From assembly GCF_014596915.1 (NCBI RefSeq), contig NZ_JACVWU010000009.1, forward strand, positions 186,001-250,000: a stretch of DNA of 64,000 nt. The letters are read 5' to 3'. Under the pieces are notes generated by a model. The model did no database searches, was not told where the DNA came from, and saw only the letters and a program-made list of their open reading frames with translations. The number at the start of each line of letters is the position of its first letter. The first letter of the stretch is position 1. A program made the position numbers and the translations under genes. Positions 48,422-57,500 of the stretch are shown here, piece after piece. Source of the DNA: Streptomyces sp. TRM68416 (GTDB lineage Bacteria; Actinomycetota; Actinomycetes; Streptomycetales; Streptomycetaceae).

Positions 48422-49267
48422 TTACTTGTTGGCGCCGAGCTCGATCGGCACGCCGACGAGGGAGCCGTACTCGGTCCAGGAGCCGTCGTAGTTCTTGACG
48501 TTCTCCACGCCCAGCAGCTCGTGCAGGACGAACCAGGTCAGCGCGGAGCGCTCGCCGATGCGGCAGTAGGCGATGGTGTCCTTGGCCAGGTCGACCTGCT
48601 CCTCGGCGTAGAGGGCCTTGAGCTCGTCGTCCGACTTGAAGGTGCCGTCGTCGTTGGCGTTCTTCGACCACGGGATGTTGCGGGCCGACGGGACGTGGCC
48701 CGGACGCTGCGACTGCTCCTGCGGCAGGTGGGCCGGGGCCAGCAGCTTGCCGGAGAACTCGTCGGGCGAGCGCACGTCGACCAGGTTCTGCGCGCCGATG
48801 GCGGCCACGACGTCGTCGCGGAAGGCGCGGATGGAGGTGTCCTGCGGCTTGGCCTTGTACTCGGTGGCCGGGCGCTGCGGGACGTCGGTGCCGTCGACCA
48901 GCTCGCGGGCGTCCAGCTCCCACTTCTTGCGGCCGCCGTCGAGGAGCTTGACGTTCTCGTGGCCGTAGAGCTTGAAGTACCAGTAGGCGTAGGACGCGAA
49001 CCAGTTGTTGTTGCCGCCGTAGAGGATCACCAGCGTGTCGTTGGCGATGCCCTTCGCCGACAGGAGCTTCTCGAAGCCCTCCTGGTCGATGAAGTCGCGG
49101 CGGACCGGGTCCTGCAGGTCCTTGGTCCAGTCGATGCGGATCGCGTTCTTGATGTGGTTCTTCTCGTAGGCGGACGTGTCCTCGTCCACCTCCACGATCG
49201 CGATGTTGCTGTCGTCCAGGTGCTCCTGGAGCCAGTCGGCGTCGACCAGGACGTCGCTGCGGCTCAT
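48422..49267 (-). CDS. Thiosulfate sulfurtransferase (rhodanese), SseA/CysA type
   Basis: A 281-residue two-domain rhodanese. The N-terminal domain is catalytically inactive; the C-terminal one has the active-site loop YCRIGERSALTWF with the catalytic Cys at about 233. CRIGER is characteristic of the actinobacterial thiosulfate sulfurtransferases called SseA or CysA. It moves sulfane sulfur to thiol acceptors. A short peptide with two Cys codons is encoded 127 bp upstream (49395-49475), so expression is probably set by cysteine supply. Confidence 0.92.
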   Translation of the reverse strand: MSRSDVLVDADWLQEHLDDSNIAIVEVDEDTSAYEKNHIKNAIRIDWTKDLQDPVRRDFIDQEGFEKLLSAKGIANDTLVILYGGNNNWFASYAYWYFKLYGHENVKLLDGGRKKWELDARELVDGTDVPQRPATEYKAKPQDTSIRAFRDDVVAAIGAQNLVDVRSPDEFSGKLLAPAHLPQEQSQRPGHVPSARNIPWSKNANDDGTFKSDDELKALYAEEQVDLAKDTIAYCRIGERSALTWFVLHELLGVENVKNYDGSWTEYGSLVGVPIELGANK

Positions 49268-49394
49268 GCTCGTTCTCCTCCGGGGCAGTTGCGGCGGGGT
49301 GTGCAGGGTGAGAGGTCGGCGCGGTCCGGGTGCGGACGGCGCACGGGTGCCCAGGGCAGGGCGGCGGTGAAAGCGAGGCGTCGGTGCGCTCGCG

Positions 49395-49475
49395 TCAGAA
49401 GGGGCGACAGAGCATGGCGGCGACGCGGCACAGGTCTACTGCCCGCCGCTTCGTGAGATCCGCCTGTCGCTTCAT
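49395..49475 (-). CDS. Cysteine-containing leader peptide of the sulfurtransferase operon, 26 aa
   Basis: A 26-residue reading frame starting MKRQADLTKRRAVDLCRVAA, with Cys16 and Cys23 and ending in CRPF. The stretch RRxVDLxRVAxxLCR is the pattern of the actinobacterial putative leader peptides found before sulfur genes. In mycobacteria short Cys-encoding leaders act as attenuators. Its ATG lies 8 bases after a -10-like hexamer, so the message is probably leaderless. The 127 bp to the rhodanese start would hold the attenuating structure. Confidence 0.75.
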   Translation of the reverse strand: MKRQADLTKRRAVDLCRVAAMLCRPF

Positions 49476-49483
49476 AGCTGCCG

Positions 49484-49513
49484 ATCGTAGGGACGGACAG
49501 GCGGGCGTGTCAC
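49484..49513 (-). promoter_or_regulatory. Promoter of the leader peptide and sulfurtransferase operon
   Basis: On the minus strand GTGACA (49508-49513), an 18-bp spacer and TACGAT (49484-49489) match the major sigma factor hexamers well. The distance from the -10 hexamer to the leader ATG is 8 bases, which puts the transcript start at or next to the A of the ATG. Confidence 0.6.
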
Positions 49514-49717
49514 CGGCGTGTCGCATTCTGAGACGCGATCGTCCGCGATGTGGGAATGGATCAGCGTCGAAGCGGTCGCCGCACGGCTTCCGTGGGGATG
49601 TATCCGTCGTCACAGCTACGGTGCGGACGGCGGCGTCTCGCCTTTCGGACGGTCGGTGTCCATGGACGGGGTCCGGGCCGCCGTACTGGCCGGAGAAGCC
49701 GGTGTCCGGCTGCCGTA

Positions 49718-50455
49718 CTACCCCGCGAGGCGGACGTTCGAACCCTTCACGGTGATCTCCACGCCGTTCTTCGCGGCCTCGACCTTGTCCAGCCGGATGC
49801 CGCCGGGGAGTCCGTCGATCTTCTGCTCGAAGTCGGTGATGTCGCGGGCCCGGGACTCGGCGATCTCGACACCGCCGAAGCTGGGCAGCGAGTCGGCGTG
49901 CACCTTGACCGTGTCGCCCTCCACCGTCACCGAGCTGAGCACGTACACCGGGTTGGGCAGCTTCACGCCGAGCACGGTGGCCTCGACGGCGACCCTGATC
50001 CTGCCGCCACCGCCGTCGGACAGGCCCACGACACTGGCCGTGACGCCCGGACCGACCTCCGTGGGCTCGGACTTGGCGGTCTTGAGCAGCTCGTCGTAGG
50101 TGATGGAGGCGGTGCCGGTGGCGGTGGCCGCGGTGGCGGAGCTGTAGTCGCCGGAGAACGCGACGCCCTTCATGTTCGCCCTGAGCCCGTCGATGCGGAT
50201 CGTCTCGCCGTTGGCGCCCGCGGTGGCCTCGTAGTCCTCTATCCCGACCTCGACGTCGTCCAGCTCCCCGCTGACGACCTGGGTGAGGAAGGGAAAGCCC
50301 TTGATGGACACGTCCGGGGTGGCCGCCAGGTTCTCCGTCGTCCTCAGCCGGTCCGCGGCCTCGCCCTCCGCGAAGCCGACGGCGAGACGGTCGGCGAGCA
50401 CGAAGAGTCCGCCGAGGACGACGACAACGATCAGCGTTATCCGCAGTGCGCGCAT
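49718..50455 (-). CDS. DUF2993 membrane-anchored lipid-binding-like protein
   Basis: A 245-residue protein with an N-terminal membrane helix (ITLIVVVVLGGLFVLADRLA) and a large beta-rich extracellular domain of DUF2993 (VSIKGFPFLTQVVSGELDDV; LPNPVYVLSSVTVEGD; LPGGIRLDKVEAAKNGVEIT). The family is related to LmeA of mycobacteria, which binds phospholipid and serves envelope assembly. The ATG at 50455 was chosen for its GGGGGA site; a GTG six codons upstream is possible. A tandem array lies upstream. Confidence 0.82.
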   Translation of the reverse strand: MRALRITLIVVVVLGGLFVLADRLAVGFAEGEAADRLRTTENLAATPDVSIKGFPFLTQVVSGELDDVEVGIEDYEATAGANGETIRIDGLRANMKGVAFSGDYSSATAATATGTASITYDELLKTAKSEPTEVGPGVTASVVGLSDGGGGRIRVAVEATVLGVKLPNPVYVLSSVTVEGDTVKVHADSLPSFGGVEIAESRARDITDFEQKIDGLPGGIRLDKVEAAKNGVEITVKGSNVRLAG

Positions 50456-50620
50456 GTTCCGGTGTTCCCCCACCTAGGCGGTCACTGACGACCGGGTGGC
50501 CGCCTTCGGCGAGCGTAACCCTGCGGTGTGCGTCGACCGCGTGATTGTCGATCACCTGTGACAGGGGTGGGCGGGTGCGGGTGGGTGGCTTCGGGTGGGC
50601 GGGTGCGGGTGTGTGGGGGC

Positions 50621-50950
50621 CGGTCGCGCAGTTCCCCGCGCCCCTATAGGGCGCGGCAGCCTGCCCCCCGCCCGCCAGCGGAGCGTGGCCGACTCCACGC
50701 CGGCGGGTGCGGGTGCGTGGGGGCCGGTCGCGCAGTTCCCCGCGCCCCTATAGGGCGCGGCAGCCTGCCCCCCGCCCGCCAGCGGAGCGTGGCCGACTCC
50801 ACGCCGGCGGGTGCGGGTGCGTGGGGGCGGTCGCGCAGTTCCCCGCGCCCCTATAGGGCGCGGCAGCGTGCCCCCAACTGCCGGCGGAGCGTGGCCGAAT
50901 CCGCGCGGGCGGGTGCGGGTGGGCAGTTCTCCGCGCCCCTTCGGGGGCTA
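50621..50950. repeat. 103-104-bp tandem array, about three copies
   Basis: CGGTCGCGCAGTTCCCCGCG begins at 50621, 50725 and 50828 (steps 104 and 103 bp), and a decayed fourth CAGTTCTCCGCGCCCC lies at 50924. Each full unit has the hairpin CCGCGCCC-loop-GGGCGCGG and the text GCCAGCGGAGCGTGGCCGA. The same element occurs as a single copy at 2787-2810. The array follows the stop codon of the gene at 50948. It has no conserved frame. Confidence 0.9.
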
Positions 50951-52102
50951 TGTCAGTGCGCGGCCCAGGAGGTACACCGCTGGTGCTGCCGCTGCGAGGG
51001 GCAGGGCCACGCCCGCGGTGAAGTGGACGAACCTCGACGGGTAGTCGTAGCTGGCGACCCGGTGGCCGATCAGGGCGCAGACCGCCGCGCCCGCGCCCAG
51101 CAGCGCGCCGTCCGAACCCAGCCCCGTCATCCCGCCGACGGCGATGCCCGCACCCGCAGCGGCGAGCAGCGAGACGATCACGGAGGCCGCCGTCGGCAGG
51201 GGCAGCGCACGGGCGAGGACGGCCACCGCGACCGCCGCGGCGCCCACCGTCACCGCATCCGCCTCGGCCGCCAGGTGGCCCGCCGCCAGGATGGCCAGCG
51301 CCGCCGAGGCGACCGTCGCCATCAGGCCGTACATCCGCTCGTCGGGGTCGGCGTGGGAACGGAGCTGGAGGACCAGGGAGAGCAGGACCCAGACGCCGAG
51401 CGTGCCGAGGATCGCCGAGGGCGCGCGGTCGGACGCCAGCAGCGCCGCGTCCGCCGTGAGCGCGCCGAGGAAGGCCAGCGCGATGCCCTGCCGGGCCGGC
51501 CACATGCCGTTCAGCCGGAACCAGCCGGCCGCGGTGACGGCCTGCAGGACGACGAGCGGGAGGAGCAGGGCGTACGTGCCGACCGCCGCCGCGCCCGACA
51601 GCAGCAGCCCCAGCAGCGCCGTGAGCGCGGCCGGCTGCATGCCGGGTTCGATGATCGGGGAACGCCCTTCGAGGCGGGCGCGCTGTGCGTCGGTGACCCG
51701 GGCGTTGCCGCCGAGGGTGGCGGGGCCGTAGTCGGCGGGCGAGGGAGCGGCCGGCTGGGGATCGGGGATTGGCTGGGGCTCAGGGATTGGCTGGGGCTGG
51801 GACTGCGGCTGCGAGTACGGCTGCGGCTGCGGCTGCGGGTGCGGGTGCGGGTGCGGGTGTGCGTAGGCGCCCGCGTCGTACCCCTGCGGCGGCAGGTACG
51901 CCGTGTCCGCGGCCACCGGCGCGACCGGTGCCTGCAGCTGCGTCTCCCAGGTCTGCCCCTGCCACTGCTGGGTGTGCTGCGGATCCTCGTACCCCTGCTG
52001 CGGTGCCGGGTACTGCTGCTGGTACGGCTCGTACCCCTGGTACGGCTGGTACCCCTCGTTGCCCTGCGGGTACTGCTGCCCCTCGTACGGCTGGTTGGTC
52101 AT
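50948..52102 (-). CDS. Polytopic membrane protein with Gln/Tyr/Pro-rich N-terminus
   Basis: A 384-residue protein. Residues 1-150 are disordered and very rich in Gln, Tyr and Pro, with [15 protein letters not shown] near 83. From about 155 there are roughly eight membrane helices ([34 protein letters not shown]; and so on to [18 protein letters not shown]). No transporter motif is seen. It is 3 bp downstream of the MoaD-like gene and is translated with it. The function is unknown; similar genes are adjacent in other streptomycetes. Confidence 0.75.
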   Translation of the reverse strand: MTNQPYEGQQYPQGNEGYQPYQGYEPYQQQYPAPQQGYEDPQHTQQWQGQTWETQLQAPVAPVAADTAYLPPQGYDAGAYAHPHPHPHPQPQPQPYSQPQSQPQPIPEPQPIPDPQPAAPSPADYGPATLGGNARVTDAQRARLEGRSPIIEPGMQPAALTALLGLLLSGAAAVGTYALLLPLVVLQAVTAAGWFRLNGMWPARQGIALAFLGALTADAALLASDRAPSAILGTLGVWVLLSLVLQLRSHADPDERMYGLMATVASAALAILAAGHLAAEADAVTVGAAAVAVAVLARALPLPTAASVIVSLLAAAGAGIAVGGMTGLGSDGALLGAGAAVCALIGHRVASYDYPSRFVHFTAGVALPLAAAAPAVYLLGRALT

Positions 52103-52105
52103 CGC

Positions 52106-52360
52106 TCACCCTCCTGCGAACGGCGGAAGCACCTCGACCGTGCCGCCGTCGGCCAGCCGTACCGTCTCATGTCCGCGGGTGCCCACGGGGTCACCGTCGA
52201 TGAGGAAGGAGCACCGCTGCAGCACGCGCGTCAGTTCCCCGGGGTGTCGCTCGCGCACCGCGGCGAGCGCGTCGGCGAGCGTGGCCGCGTCGTACGGCTC
52301 CTCGGCGACCCCGGCCGCGGCCTTCGCGGCGGCCCAGTAGCGCACCGTGACCTTTGCCAT
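52106..52360 (-). CDS. MoaD/ThiS-family sulfur carrier protein
   Basis: An 84-residue ubiquitin-like sulfur carrier that ends in Gly-Gly ([10 protein letters not shown]), the site for thiocarboxylate formation. The N-terminus is [20 protein letters not shown], typical of the MoaD family. Its adenylating enzyme is not in this window. The ATG at 52360 was chosen because GAGGAACC lies in front. It heads a two-gene unit with the membrane protein. Whether it serves molybdopterin, cysteine or thiamin cannot be told. Confidence 0.88.
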   Translation of the reverse strand: MAKVTVRYWAAAKAAAGVAEEPYDAATLADALAAVRERHPGELTRVLQRCSFLIDGDPVGTRGHETVRLADGGTVEVLPPFAGG

Positions 52361-52399
52361 CTGGTTCCTCAATCAATCCGACGGTGGACAGCGTTCAGG

Positions 52400-53296
52400 C
52401 TAGCCCGCCCGGCCGACGGCCCAGTCCCCGATGCGGGCCAGCAGGTCGTCGGCGGCCGCGTGCTCGGCGTGCCCCATGCCCGGCTCCAGCCAGAGGTCGG
52501 CGTGGCCGTCGGCCGCCTCGGCCAGCATGCGCGGGTGGTCGACGGGGAAGTAGCCGTCCCGGTCGCCGTGCACGATCAGCAGGGGCGTCGGCGCGATGCG
52601 CGGCACCGCCTGGACCGGGGACAGCGGGACGGGATCCCACTCGCGGTGGTGGATGCGGGTACGGAGTCCGTAGCGGCCGACGAGGCGGCCCTCGGGGCGC
52701 ATTACCAGCCAGTGGAGCCGGCGCATAGGGGCCGTGCCCCGGTAGTACCAGCGAGCGGGTGCGCTCACCGAAACCACCGCATCCGTATGCGCTTCCGTGC
52801 GCCCCTCACGCTCCGAACCGGGTTCCGGACCCCGCCCCGCCCCGTGCCGCCCGTACAGCGCCGCGTGCCGCAGCACCACCGAGCCGCCCATGGAGAAGCC
52901 GACGGTCGCCACACGCGTGTGCCCGAGTTCGCGCGCCCAGGCCACCGCCGCGGCCAGGTCGAGCACCTCCCGGTCCCCCACCGTGGACCGCCCGCCCGAC
53001 CGGCCGTGTCCCCGGAAGGAGAACGTGACCACGGCCCCGTACTGCGCGAACGCCCCCGCGATCCGCCGTACGTGCGGCCGGTCCGCGTCGCCGGTGAAGC
53101 CGTGCGCGATCACGAACGCCAGGTCGCCGGAGGGCGGCGCCCCGGTGTCGTATACGACCGCACCCGGGTCGTATACGGAATCGATCGTCACCCCGTCGTC
53201 CGTGTACAGAAACGTCCGCTTAGGGGTGCGTCTGCTCGTCTCAGAGTTCGGAACAGCCGTCGAACGCGCCACATGACCTGCCGGACCCGTTGTCAT
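52400..53296 (-). CDS. Alpha/beta hydrolase
   Basis: A 298-residue serine hydrolase. The oxyanion region is [14 protein letters not shown] (about 62-75), the nucleophile elbow [11 protein letters not shown] with Ser near 135, the acid in [15 protein letters not shown] and the catalytic His in MGHAEHAA. An inserted polar loop ([20 protein letters not shown]) follows the elbow. Substrate is unknown; esterase or thioesterase are likely. It is divergent from glnR. Confidence 0.85.
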   Translation of the reverse strand: MTTGPAGHVARSTAVPNSETSRRTPKRTFLYTDDGVTIDSVYDPGAVVYDTGAPPSGDLAFVIAHGFTGDADRPHVRRIAGAFAQYGAVVTFSFRGHGRSGGRSTVGDREVLDLAAAVAWARELGHTRVATVGFSMGGSVVLRHAALYGRHGAGRGPEPGSEREGRTEAHTDAVVSVSAPARWYYRGTAPMRRLHWLVMRPEGRLVGRYGLRTRIHHREWDPVPLSPVQAVPRIAPTPLLIVHGDRDGYFPVDHPRMLAEAADGHADLWLEPGMGHAEHAAADDLLARIGDWAVGRAG

Positions 53297-53479
53297 GTGG
53301 GCTATTCTGCTGGGCAGAGGACTCGGGCAGTGAAGCCCCCGGGTCCTTTTGTGCTTTCGGAAGCGTTGTATACGACGCGGGAAACCGCCGGTGTACAGGG
53401 CCCCCGGGCGCGCAGAGCAGTCAACGCACTACCGCTGTGCCGCAAACGTCCTCGCAGGGACCGAGGAGGAACCAGACGT

Positions 53480-54259
53480 ATGAGTTCTCTGCTGCTCCTG
53501 ACCAATGCCCTCCAGCCGTCGACGGAGGTGCTCCCGGCCCTCGGCCTGCTCCTGCACAACGTGCGAGTGGCACCGGCGGAAGGCCCCGCCCTCGTCGACA
53601 CCCCCGGCGCCGACGTCATCCTCATCGACGGCCGCCGTGACCTGCCGCAGGTGCGCAGCCTGTGCCAGCTGCTGCGCTCCACCGGCCCCGGCTGCCCGCT
53701 CATCCTGGTCGTCACCGAGGGCGGCCTCGCCGCCGTCACCGCCGACTGGGGCATCGACGACGTCCTGCTCGACACCGCGGGCCCCGCCGAGGTCGAGGCA
53801 CGCCTGCGCCTGGCCATGGGCCGCCAGCAGATCGTCAACGACGACTCCCCCATGGAGATCCGCAACGGCGACCTGTCGGTCGACGAGGCCACCTACAGCG
53901 CCAAGCTCAAGGGCCGCGTCCTGGACCTGACCTTCAAGGAGTTCGAGCTCCTGAAGTACCTCGCCCAGCACCCGGGCCGCGTCTTCACCCGCGCCCAGCT
54001 GCTGCAGGAGGTCTGGGGCTACGACTACTTCGGCGGCACCCGAACGGTCGACGTGCACGTACGACGCCTGCGCGCCAAGCTCGGCCCCGAGCACGAGTCG
54101 CTGATCGGAACCGTCCGGAACGTCGGTTATCGATTCGTTACTCCCGAGAAGGGGGACCGTTCCGCCGAGGAGGCGCGGGCCAAGTCGGACCGGCCAAAGC
54201 CGGAGGATGCGGACGAGACGGCCGCTCTGGACGCCACCGAGGTCAGCGCGGACGCCTAG
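53480..54259 (+). CDS. glnR: Nitrogen regulator GlnR
   Basis: A 259-residue OmpR-family regulator that controls glutamine synthetase, ammonium uptake and nitrate use in Streptomyces. It is an orphan, atypical response regulator: Asp50 ([11 protein letters not shown]) is present, but the other acidic-pocket residues and the conserved Lys are not in their usual form, and it works as a dimer without phosphorylation at that site. The winged helix covers about 125-215 ([34 protein letters not shown]). The C-terminal about 35 residues are acidic and Ala/Lys-rich. GAGGAGGA lies before the ATG. Confidence 0.95.
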   Translation: MSSLLLLTNALQPSTEVLPALGLLLHNVRVAPAEGPALVDTPGADVILIDGRRDLPQVRSLCQLLRSTGPGCPLILVVTEGGLAAVTADWGIDDVLLDTAGPAEVEARLRLAMGRQQIVNDDSPMEIRNGDLSVDEATYSAKLKGRVLDLTFKEFELLKYLAQHPGRVFTRAQLLQEVWGYDYFGGTRTVDVHVRRLRAKLGPEHESLIGTVRNVGYRFVTPEKGDRSAEEARAKSDRPKPEDADETAALDATEVSADA

Positions 54260-54342
54260 ACGGCGCTCGGCGGGGGTATGGGGGCACAGGGAAGCCCCCG
54301 TACGCCCTGCCCAGGGCGGGTCCATCCGCGTAGACTCCGCGC

Positions 54343-55377
54343 GTGGCCAAGGTGACTCGGGATGATGTGGCGCGGCTGGCAGGGACCTCCACTGCCGTCG
54401 TCAGCTATGTCATCAACAACGGACCCCGGCCGGTCGCCCCGGCCACGCGCGAGCGTGTCCTCGCCGCGATCAAGGAACTGGGGTACCGGCCGGACCGGGT
54501 CGCCCAGGCGATGGCATCGCGGCGCACGGATCTCATAGGCCTGATCATCCCGGACGCGCGCCAGCCCTTCTTCGGGGAGATGGCGCACGCGGTCGAGCAG
54601 GCCGCCTCCGAGCGCGGAAAGATGGTCCTCGTCGGCAACACCGACTACATCGGTGAGCGCGAGGTCCACTATCTGAGAGCCTTTCTCGGCATGCGGGTCT
54701 CCGGGCTGATCCTCGTCAGCCACGCGCTGAACGACCTCGCCGCGGCGGAGATCGAGGCCTGGGACGCGCGCGTGGTGCTGCTGCACGAGCGTCCCGAGGC
54801 GATCGACGACGTCGCCGTCGTCACGGACGACCTGGGCGGCGCGCAGCTCGCCGTACAGCACCTGCTGGAGCACGGCTACGAGTACGTGGCCTGTATGGGC
54901 GGCACCGCCGAGACCCCGTCGGTCGGCGACCCGGTCTCCGACCACGTCGAGGGCTGGCGGCGCGCGATGGAGGCGGCCGGCGTGCCCACCGAGGGGCGGC
55001 TGTTCGAGGCGCCGTACAACCGGTACGACGCCTACCGGATAGCGCTCGACCTCTTCTCCGGCCCCCGGCGCCCCCCGGCGATCTTCTGCTCCACCGACGA
55101 CCAGGCCATCGGTGTGCTGCGCGCGGCGCGCGAACTCCGTATCGACGTGCCCGGTGAGCTGGCGGTGGCCGGGTTCGACGACATCAAGGAAGCGGCGCTG
55201 GCGGATCCGCCGCTGACCACGGTCGCGAGCGACCGGCCCGCCATGGCGCGGGCAGCGGTCGACCTGGTGCTGGACGACGGGCTGCGGGTGGCCGGATCCC
55301 GGCGGGAGCGGTTGAAGGTGTTCCCTTCGCGGCTGGTCGTGCGGCGGTCGTGCGGCTGCGCCCAAGCCCCTGCATGA
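54343..55377 (+). CDS. LacI-family transcriptional regulator
   Basis: A 344-residue regulator. The HTH and hinge cover 1-60 ([40 protein letters not shown]). The periplasmic-binding-like effector domain follows ([81 protein letters not shown]). The C-terminus RRSCGCAQ carries two Cys. GTG is the start. No sugar operon is adjacent, so the effector cannot be guessed; the gene is conserved beside glnR in S. coelicolor (as I recall, SCO4158). Confidence 0.88.
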   Translation: MAKVTRDDVARLAGTSTAVVSYVINNGPRPVAPATRERVLAAIKELGYRPDRVAQAMASRRTDLIGLIIPDARQPFFGEMAHAVEQAASERGKMVLVGNTDYIGEREVHYLRAFLGMRVSGLILVSHALNDLAAAEIEAWDARVVLLHERPEAIDDVAVVTDDLGGAQLAVQHLLEHGYEYVACMGGTAETPSVGDPVSDHVEGWRRAMEAAGVPTEGRLFEAPYNRYDAYRIALDLFSGPRRPPAIFCSTDDQAIGVLRAARELRIDVPGELAVAGFDDIKEAALADPPLTTVASDRPAMARAAVDLVLDDGLRVAGSRRERLKVFPSRLVVRRSCGCAQAPA

Positions 55378-55407
55378 GGGTTTCCTGAGAGCCCTCGCCA
55401 AGCTCCG

Positions 55408-55440
55408 AGAACCGCCCTTACATCGGGCATACGCGGTTCT
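55408..55440. terminator. Hairpin after the LacI gene
   Basis: AGAACCGC and GCGGTTCT form an 8-bp stem with a 17-base loop, 30 bp past the LacI stop codon. Outer CTGAGA/TCTCAG-like sequences at about 55385 and 55450 lengthen the pairing. It could instead be a regulator site for the protease gene that starts at 55500. Confidence 0.5.
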
Positions 55441-55499
55441 GCCGGGCTTCTCAGTCAGCGCTCAGGAAGCTCTCATGGTCGGGCCACATGCTCATTTCC

Positions 55500-56480
55500 A
55501 TGACCGAGAGCTTCCGCCGCAGCGGCGAGTACGAGGACCCGTCCACCTCCTCCCCCGTGAACCCCGAGTGGCCCGCCCCGCCGGCGTACCCGCCCGCTCA
55601 GCCGGTCGCCACCGCTCCGAGGAAGCGGACCCGGGGCCCCGTCGCCCTCCTCGCCGCCGTCGCGCTCGTCGCCGCGGCCGTGGGCGGCGGCACCGCGTAC
55701 GCCGTCCAGGAACTGACCGGCAGCGACACCGTCGCCGCGAGCACCACCACCAGCGTCGTGCCCTCCAGCAAGAAGGGCGACATCGCGGCCGTGGCCGAGG
55801 CGGTCAGCCCGAGCATCGTCGAGATCAACGCCACCTCGCGCTCCGGCGAGTCGACCGGGTCCGGCGTGATCATCACCGGTGACGGTGAGATCGTCACCAA
55901 CAACCACGTCATCGCCGGCGACTCCACGATCAAGGTGACGACCAGCGACGGCAAGGAGTACACCGCGCAGGTCGTCGGCACCGACTCCAGCAAGGACCTC
56001 GCGCTGATCAAGCTGGAGAACGCCTCCGGCCTGAAGGCGGCGAGCCTCGGCGACTCCTCCGCCGTGCAGGTGGGCGACCAGGTCGTGGCGATCGGCTCCC
56101 CCGAGGGCCTGACCGGCACCGTGACCAGCGGCATCGTCTCGGCGCTCGACCGCGATGTCACCGTCTCCACCGACGGGGGCCAGCAGCAACAGCAGCCGGG
56201 CGGCGGCTGGCCGTTCGAGTTCGGCGGCCAGGAGTTCAACGGCGACACCGGCTCGTCCACGACGACGTACAAGGCGATCCAGACCGACGCCTCCCTGAAC
56301 CCCGGCAACTCCGGGGGCGCGCTGATCGACATGAGCGGCAACATCATCGGCATCAACTCCGCGATGTACGCGTCCGCCTCGTCCTCCTCCGACGCCGGCA
56401 GCGTCGGCCTCGGCTTCGCCATCCCGATCAACACCGTCAAGTCCGACCTGGCGAAGCTGCGCTCGGGCTCCCAGGAGTAA
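55500..56480 (+). CDS. HtrA-like membrane-anchored serine protease
   Basis: A 326-residue protease. A cytoplasmic Pro-rich N-terminus (1-45) precedes one membrane helix (about 47-68, PVALLAAVALVAAAVGG). The trypsin-like domain outside the membrane shows His in EIVTNNHVIAGD, Asp in SSKDLALIKLE and Ser in SLNPGNSGGALID. There is a Gln/Gly-rich insertion (QQQQQPGGGWPFEFGG) and no PDZ domain at the end. The ATG at 55500 was chosen. It lies beside a response regulator/kinase pair similar to MprAB of mycobacteria, whose regulon includes the HtrA-type PepD, which suggests an envelope-stress circuit. Confidence 0.88.
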   Translation: MTESFRRSGEYEDPSTSSPVNPEWPAPPAYPPAQPVATAPRKRTRGPVALLAAVALVAAAVGGGTAYAVQELTGSDTVAASTTTSVVPSSKKGDIAAVAEAVSPSIVEINATSRSGESTGSGVIITGDGEIVTNNHVIAGDSTIKVTTSDGKEYTAQVVGTDSSKDLALIKLENASGLKAASLGDSSAVQVGDQVVAIGSPEGLTGTVTSGIVSALDRDVTVSTDGGQQQQQPGGGWPFEFGGQEFNGDTGSSTTTYKAIQTDASLNPGNSGGALIDMSGNIIGINSAMYASASSSSDAGSVGLGFAIPINTVKSDLAKLRSGSQE

Positions 56481-56490
56481 GGGGTACGTC

Positions 56491-56664
56491 ATGATCAAGC
56501 AGGTCTCCCACACCGTCGCCGACCCCGACCCGGCGAGCCTCGCCCTGGCACTGGAGGTGGCGTACGAGCTGCACGCACCCGTCACCTCGAGGGCCCCGGA
56601 GCTGGCCACGGGCCGCCCGACGGCCCGCAGCCGCACCCGCCGCCGTACGACGGCCCGCGCGTAA
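56491..56664 (+). CDS. Small basic protein between the protease and response regulator genes, 57 aa
   Basis: A 57-residue reading frame starting at ATG 56491, 10 bp after the protease stop. The N-terminal half is an amphipathic stretch ([20 protein letters not shown]), then [11 protein letters not shown], and the end is strongly basic ([16 protein letters not shown]). A short GGGG tract precedes the ATG. No family is recognised. The tight spacing and codon use (third positions mostly G/C) argue for a real gene that could be co-transcribed with the protease. Confidence 0.5.
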   Translation: MIKQVSHTVADPDPASLALALEVAYELHAPVTSRAPELATGRPTARSRTRRRTTARA

Positions 56665-56762
56665 TCCGCCTGGGTAAATCCGCCTCTCAACGCACCGGCC
56701 ACCGGCATGCGAGGCTGAAGGTGTCGTTGAACCGTCCCTCCGCACCCGAGGAACCCGCAGCC

Positions 56763-57500
56763 ATGAGCCCCGCCGAAGGCGACCGTGACCCCCAGCGCAT
56801 CCTGATCGTCGACGACGAGCCGGCCGTACGCGAAGCACTCCAGCGCAGCCTCGCCTTCGAGGGATACGACACGGAGGTCGCCGTCGACGGCGCCGACGCC
56901 CTGGAGAAGGCCATCGCCTACCGGCCCGACCTGGTGGTCCTCGACATCCAGATGCCCCGGATGGACGGCCTGACCGCCGCGCGCCGCATCCGCGGGGCGG
57001 GCGACACCACCCCGATCCTGATGCTGACGGCCCGCGACACGGTCGGCGACCGCGTCACCGGACTGGACGCGGGCGCCGACGACTACCTGGTCAAGCCCTT
57101 CGAACTCGACGAACTCTTCGCCCGCGTCCGCGCCCTGCTGCGCCGCAGCTCCTACGCGGCGGCGGCCGGCGCGGGCCCGGCGGAGGACGACGAGGCGCTG
57201 ACCTTCGCGGACCTGCGCATGAACCTCGCGACGCGGGAGGTGACCCGGGGCGGGCGGCCGGTGGAGCTGACCCGTACCGAGTTCACCCTGCTGGAGATGT
57301 TCATGGCGCACCCGCGCCAGGTGCTGACCCGCGAGCAGATCCTCAAGGCCGTCTGGGGCTTCGACTTCGAGCCGTCGTCGAACTCCCTCGACGTGTACGT
57401 CATGTACCTCCGCCGCAAGACCGAGGCGGGCGGCGAGCCCCGCCTCGTCCACACCGTGCGCGGCGTCGGGTACGTCCTGCGCCAGGGCGGCGCCGAGTGA
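56763..57500 (+). CDS. OmpR-family response regulator, MprA-like
   Basis: A 245-residue regulator. The receiver has the acidic pocket [10 protein letters not shown], the phospho-acceptor Asp in [12 protein letters not shown] and Lys in [13 protein letters not shown]. The winged helix covers about 140-240 ([50 protein letters not shown]). ATG 56763, with GAGGA in front, was chosen over the GTG at 56721. It overlaps the kinase start by four bases. By gene order it is the homologue of S. coelicolor SCO4156. Confidence 0.9.
   Translation: MSPAEGDRDPQRILIVDDEPAVREALQRSLAFEGYDTEVAVDGADALEKAIAYRPDLVVLDIQMPRMDGLTAARRIRGAGDTTPILMLTARDTVGDRVTGLDAGADDYLVKPFELDELFARVRALLRRSSYAAAAGAGPAEDDEALTFADLRMNLATREVTRGGRPVELTRTEFTLLEMFMAHPRQVLTREQILKAVWGFDFEPSSNSLDVYVMYLRRKTEAGGEPRLVHTVRGVGYVLRQGGAE

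Noticed and set aside
50528-53479. Plus-strand frame of about 1,240 codons running into glnR, seemingly a giant protein fused to GlnR
   Set aside because: The upstream part runs antisense through the membrane protein, MoaD-like and hydrolase genes and the tandem array. It is a high-GC shadow frame; GlnR has its own ribosome site at 53,465.
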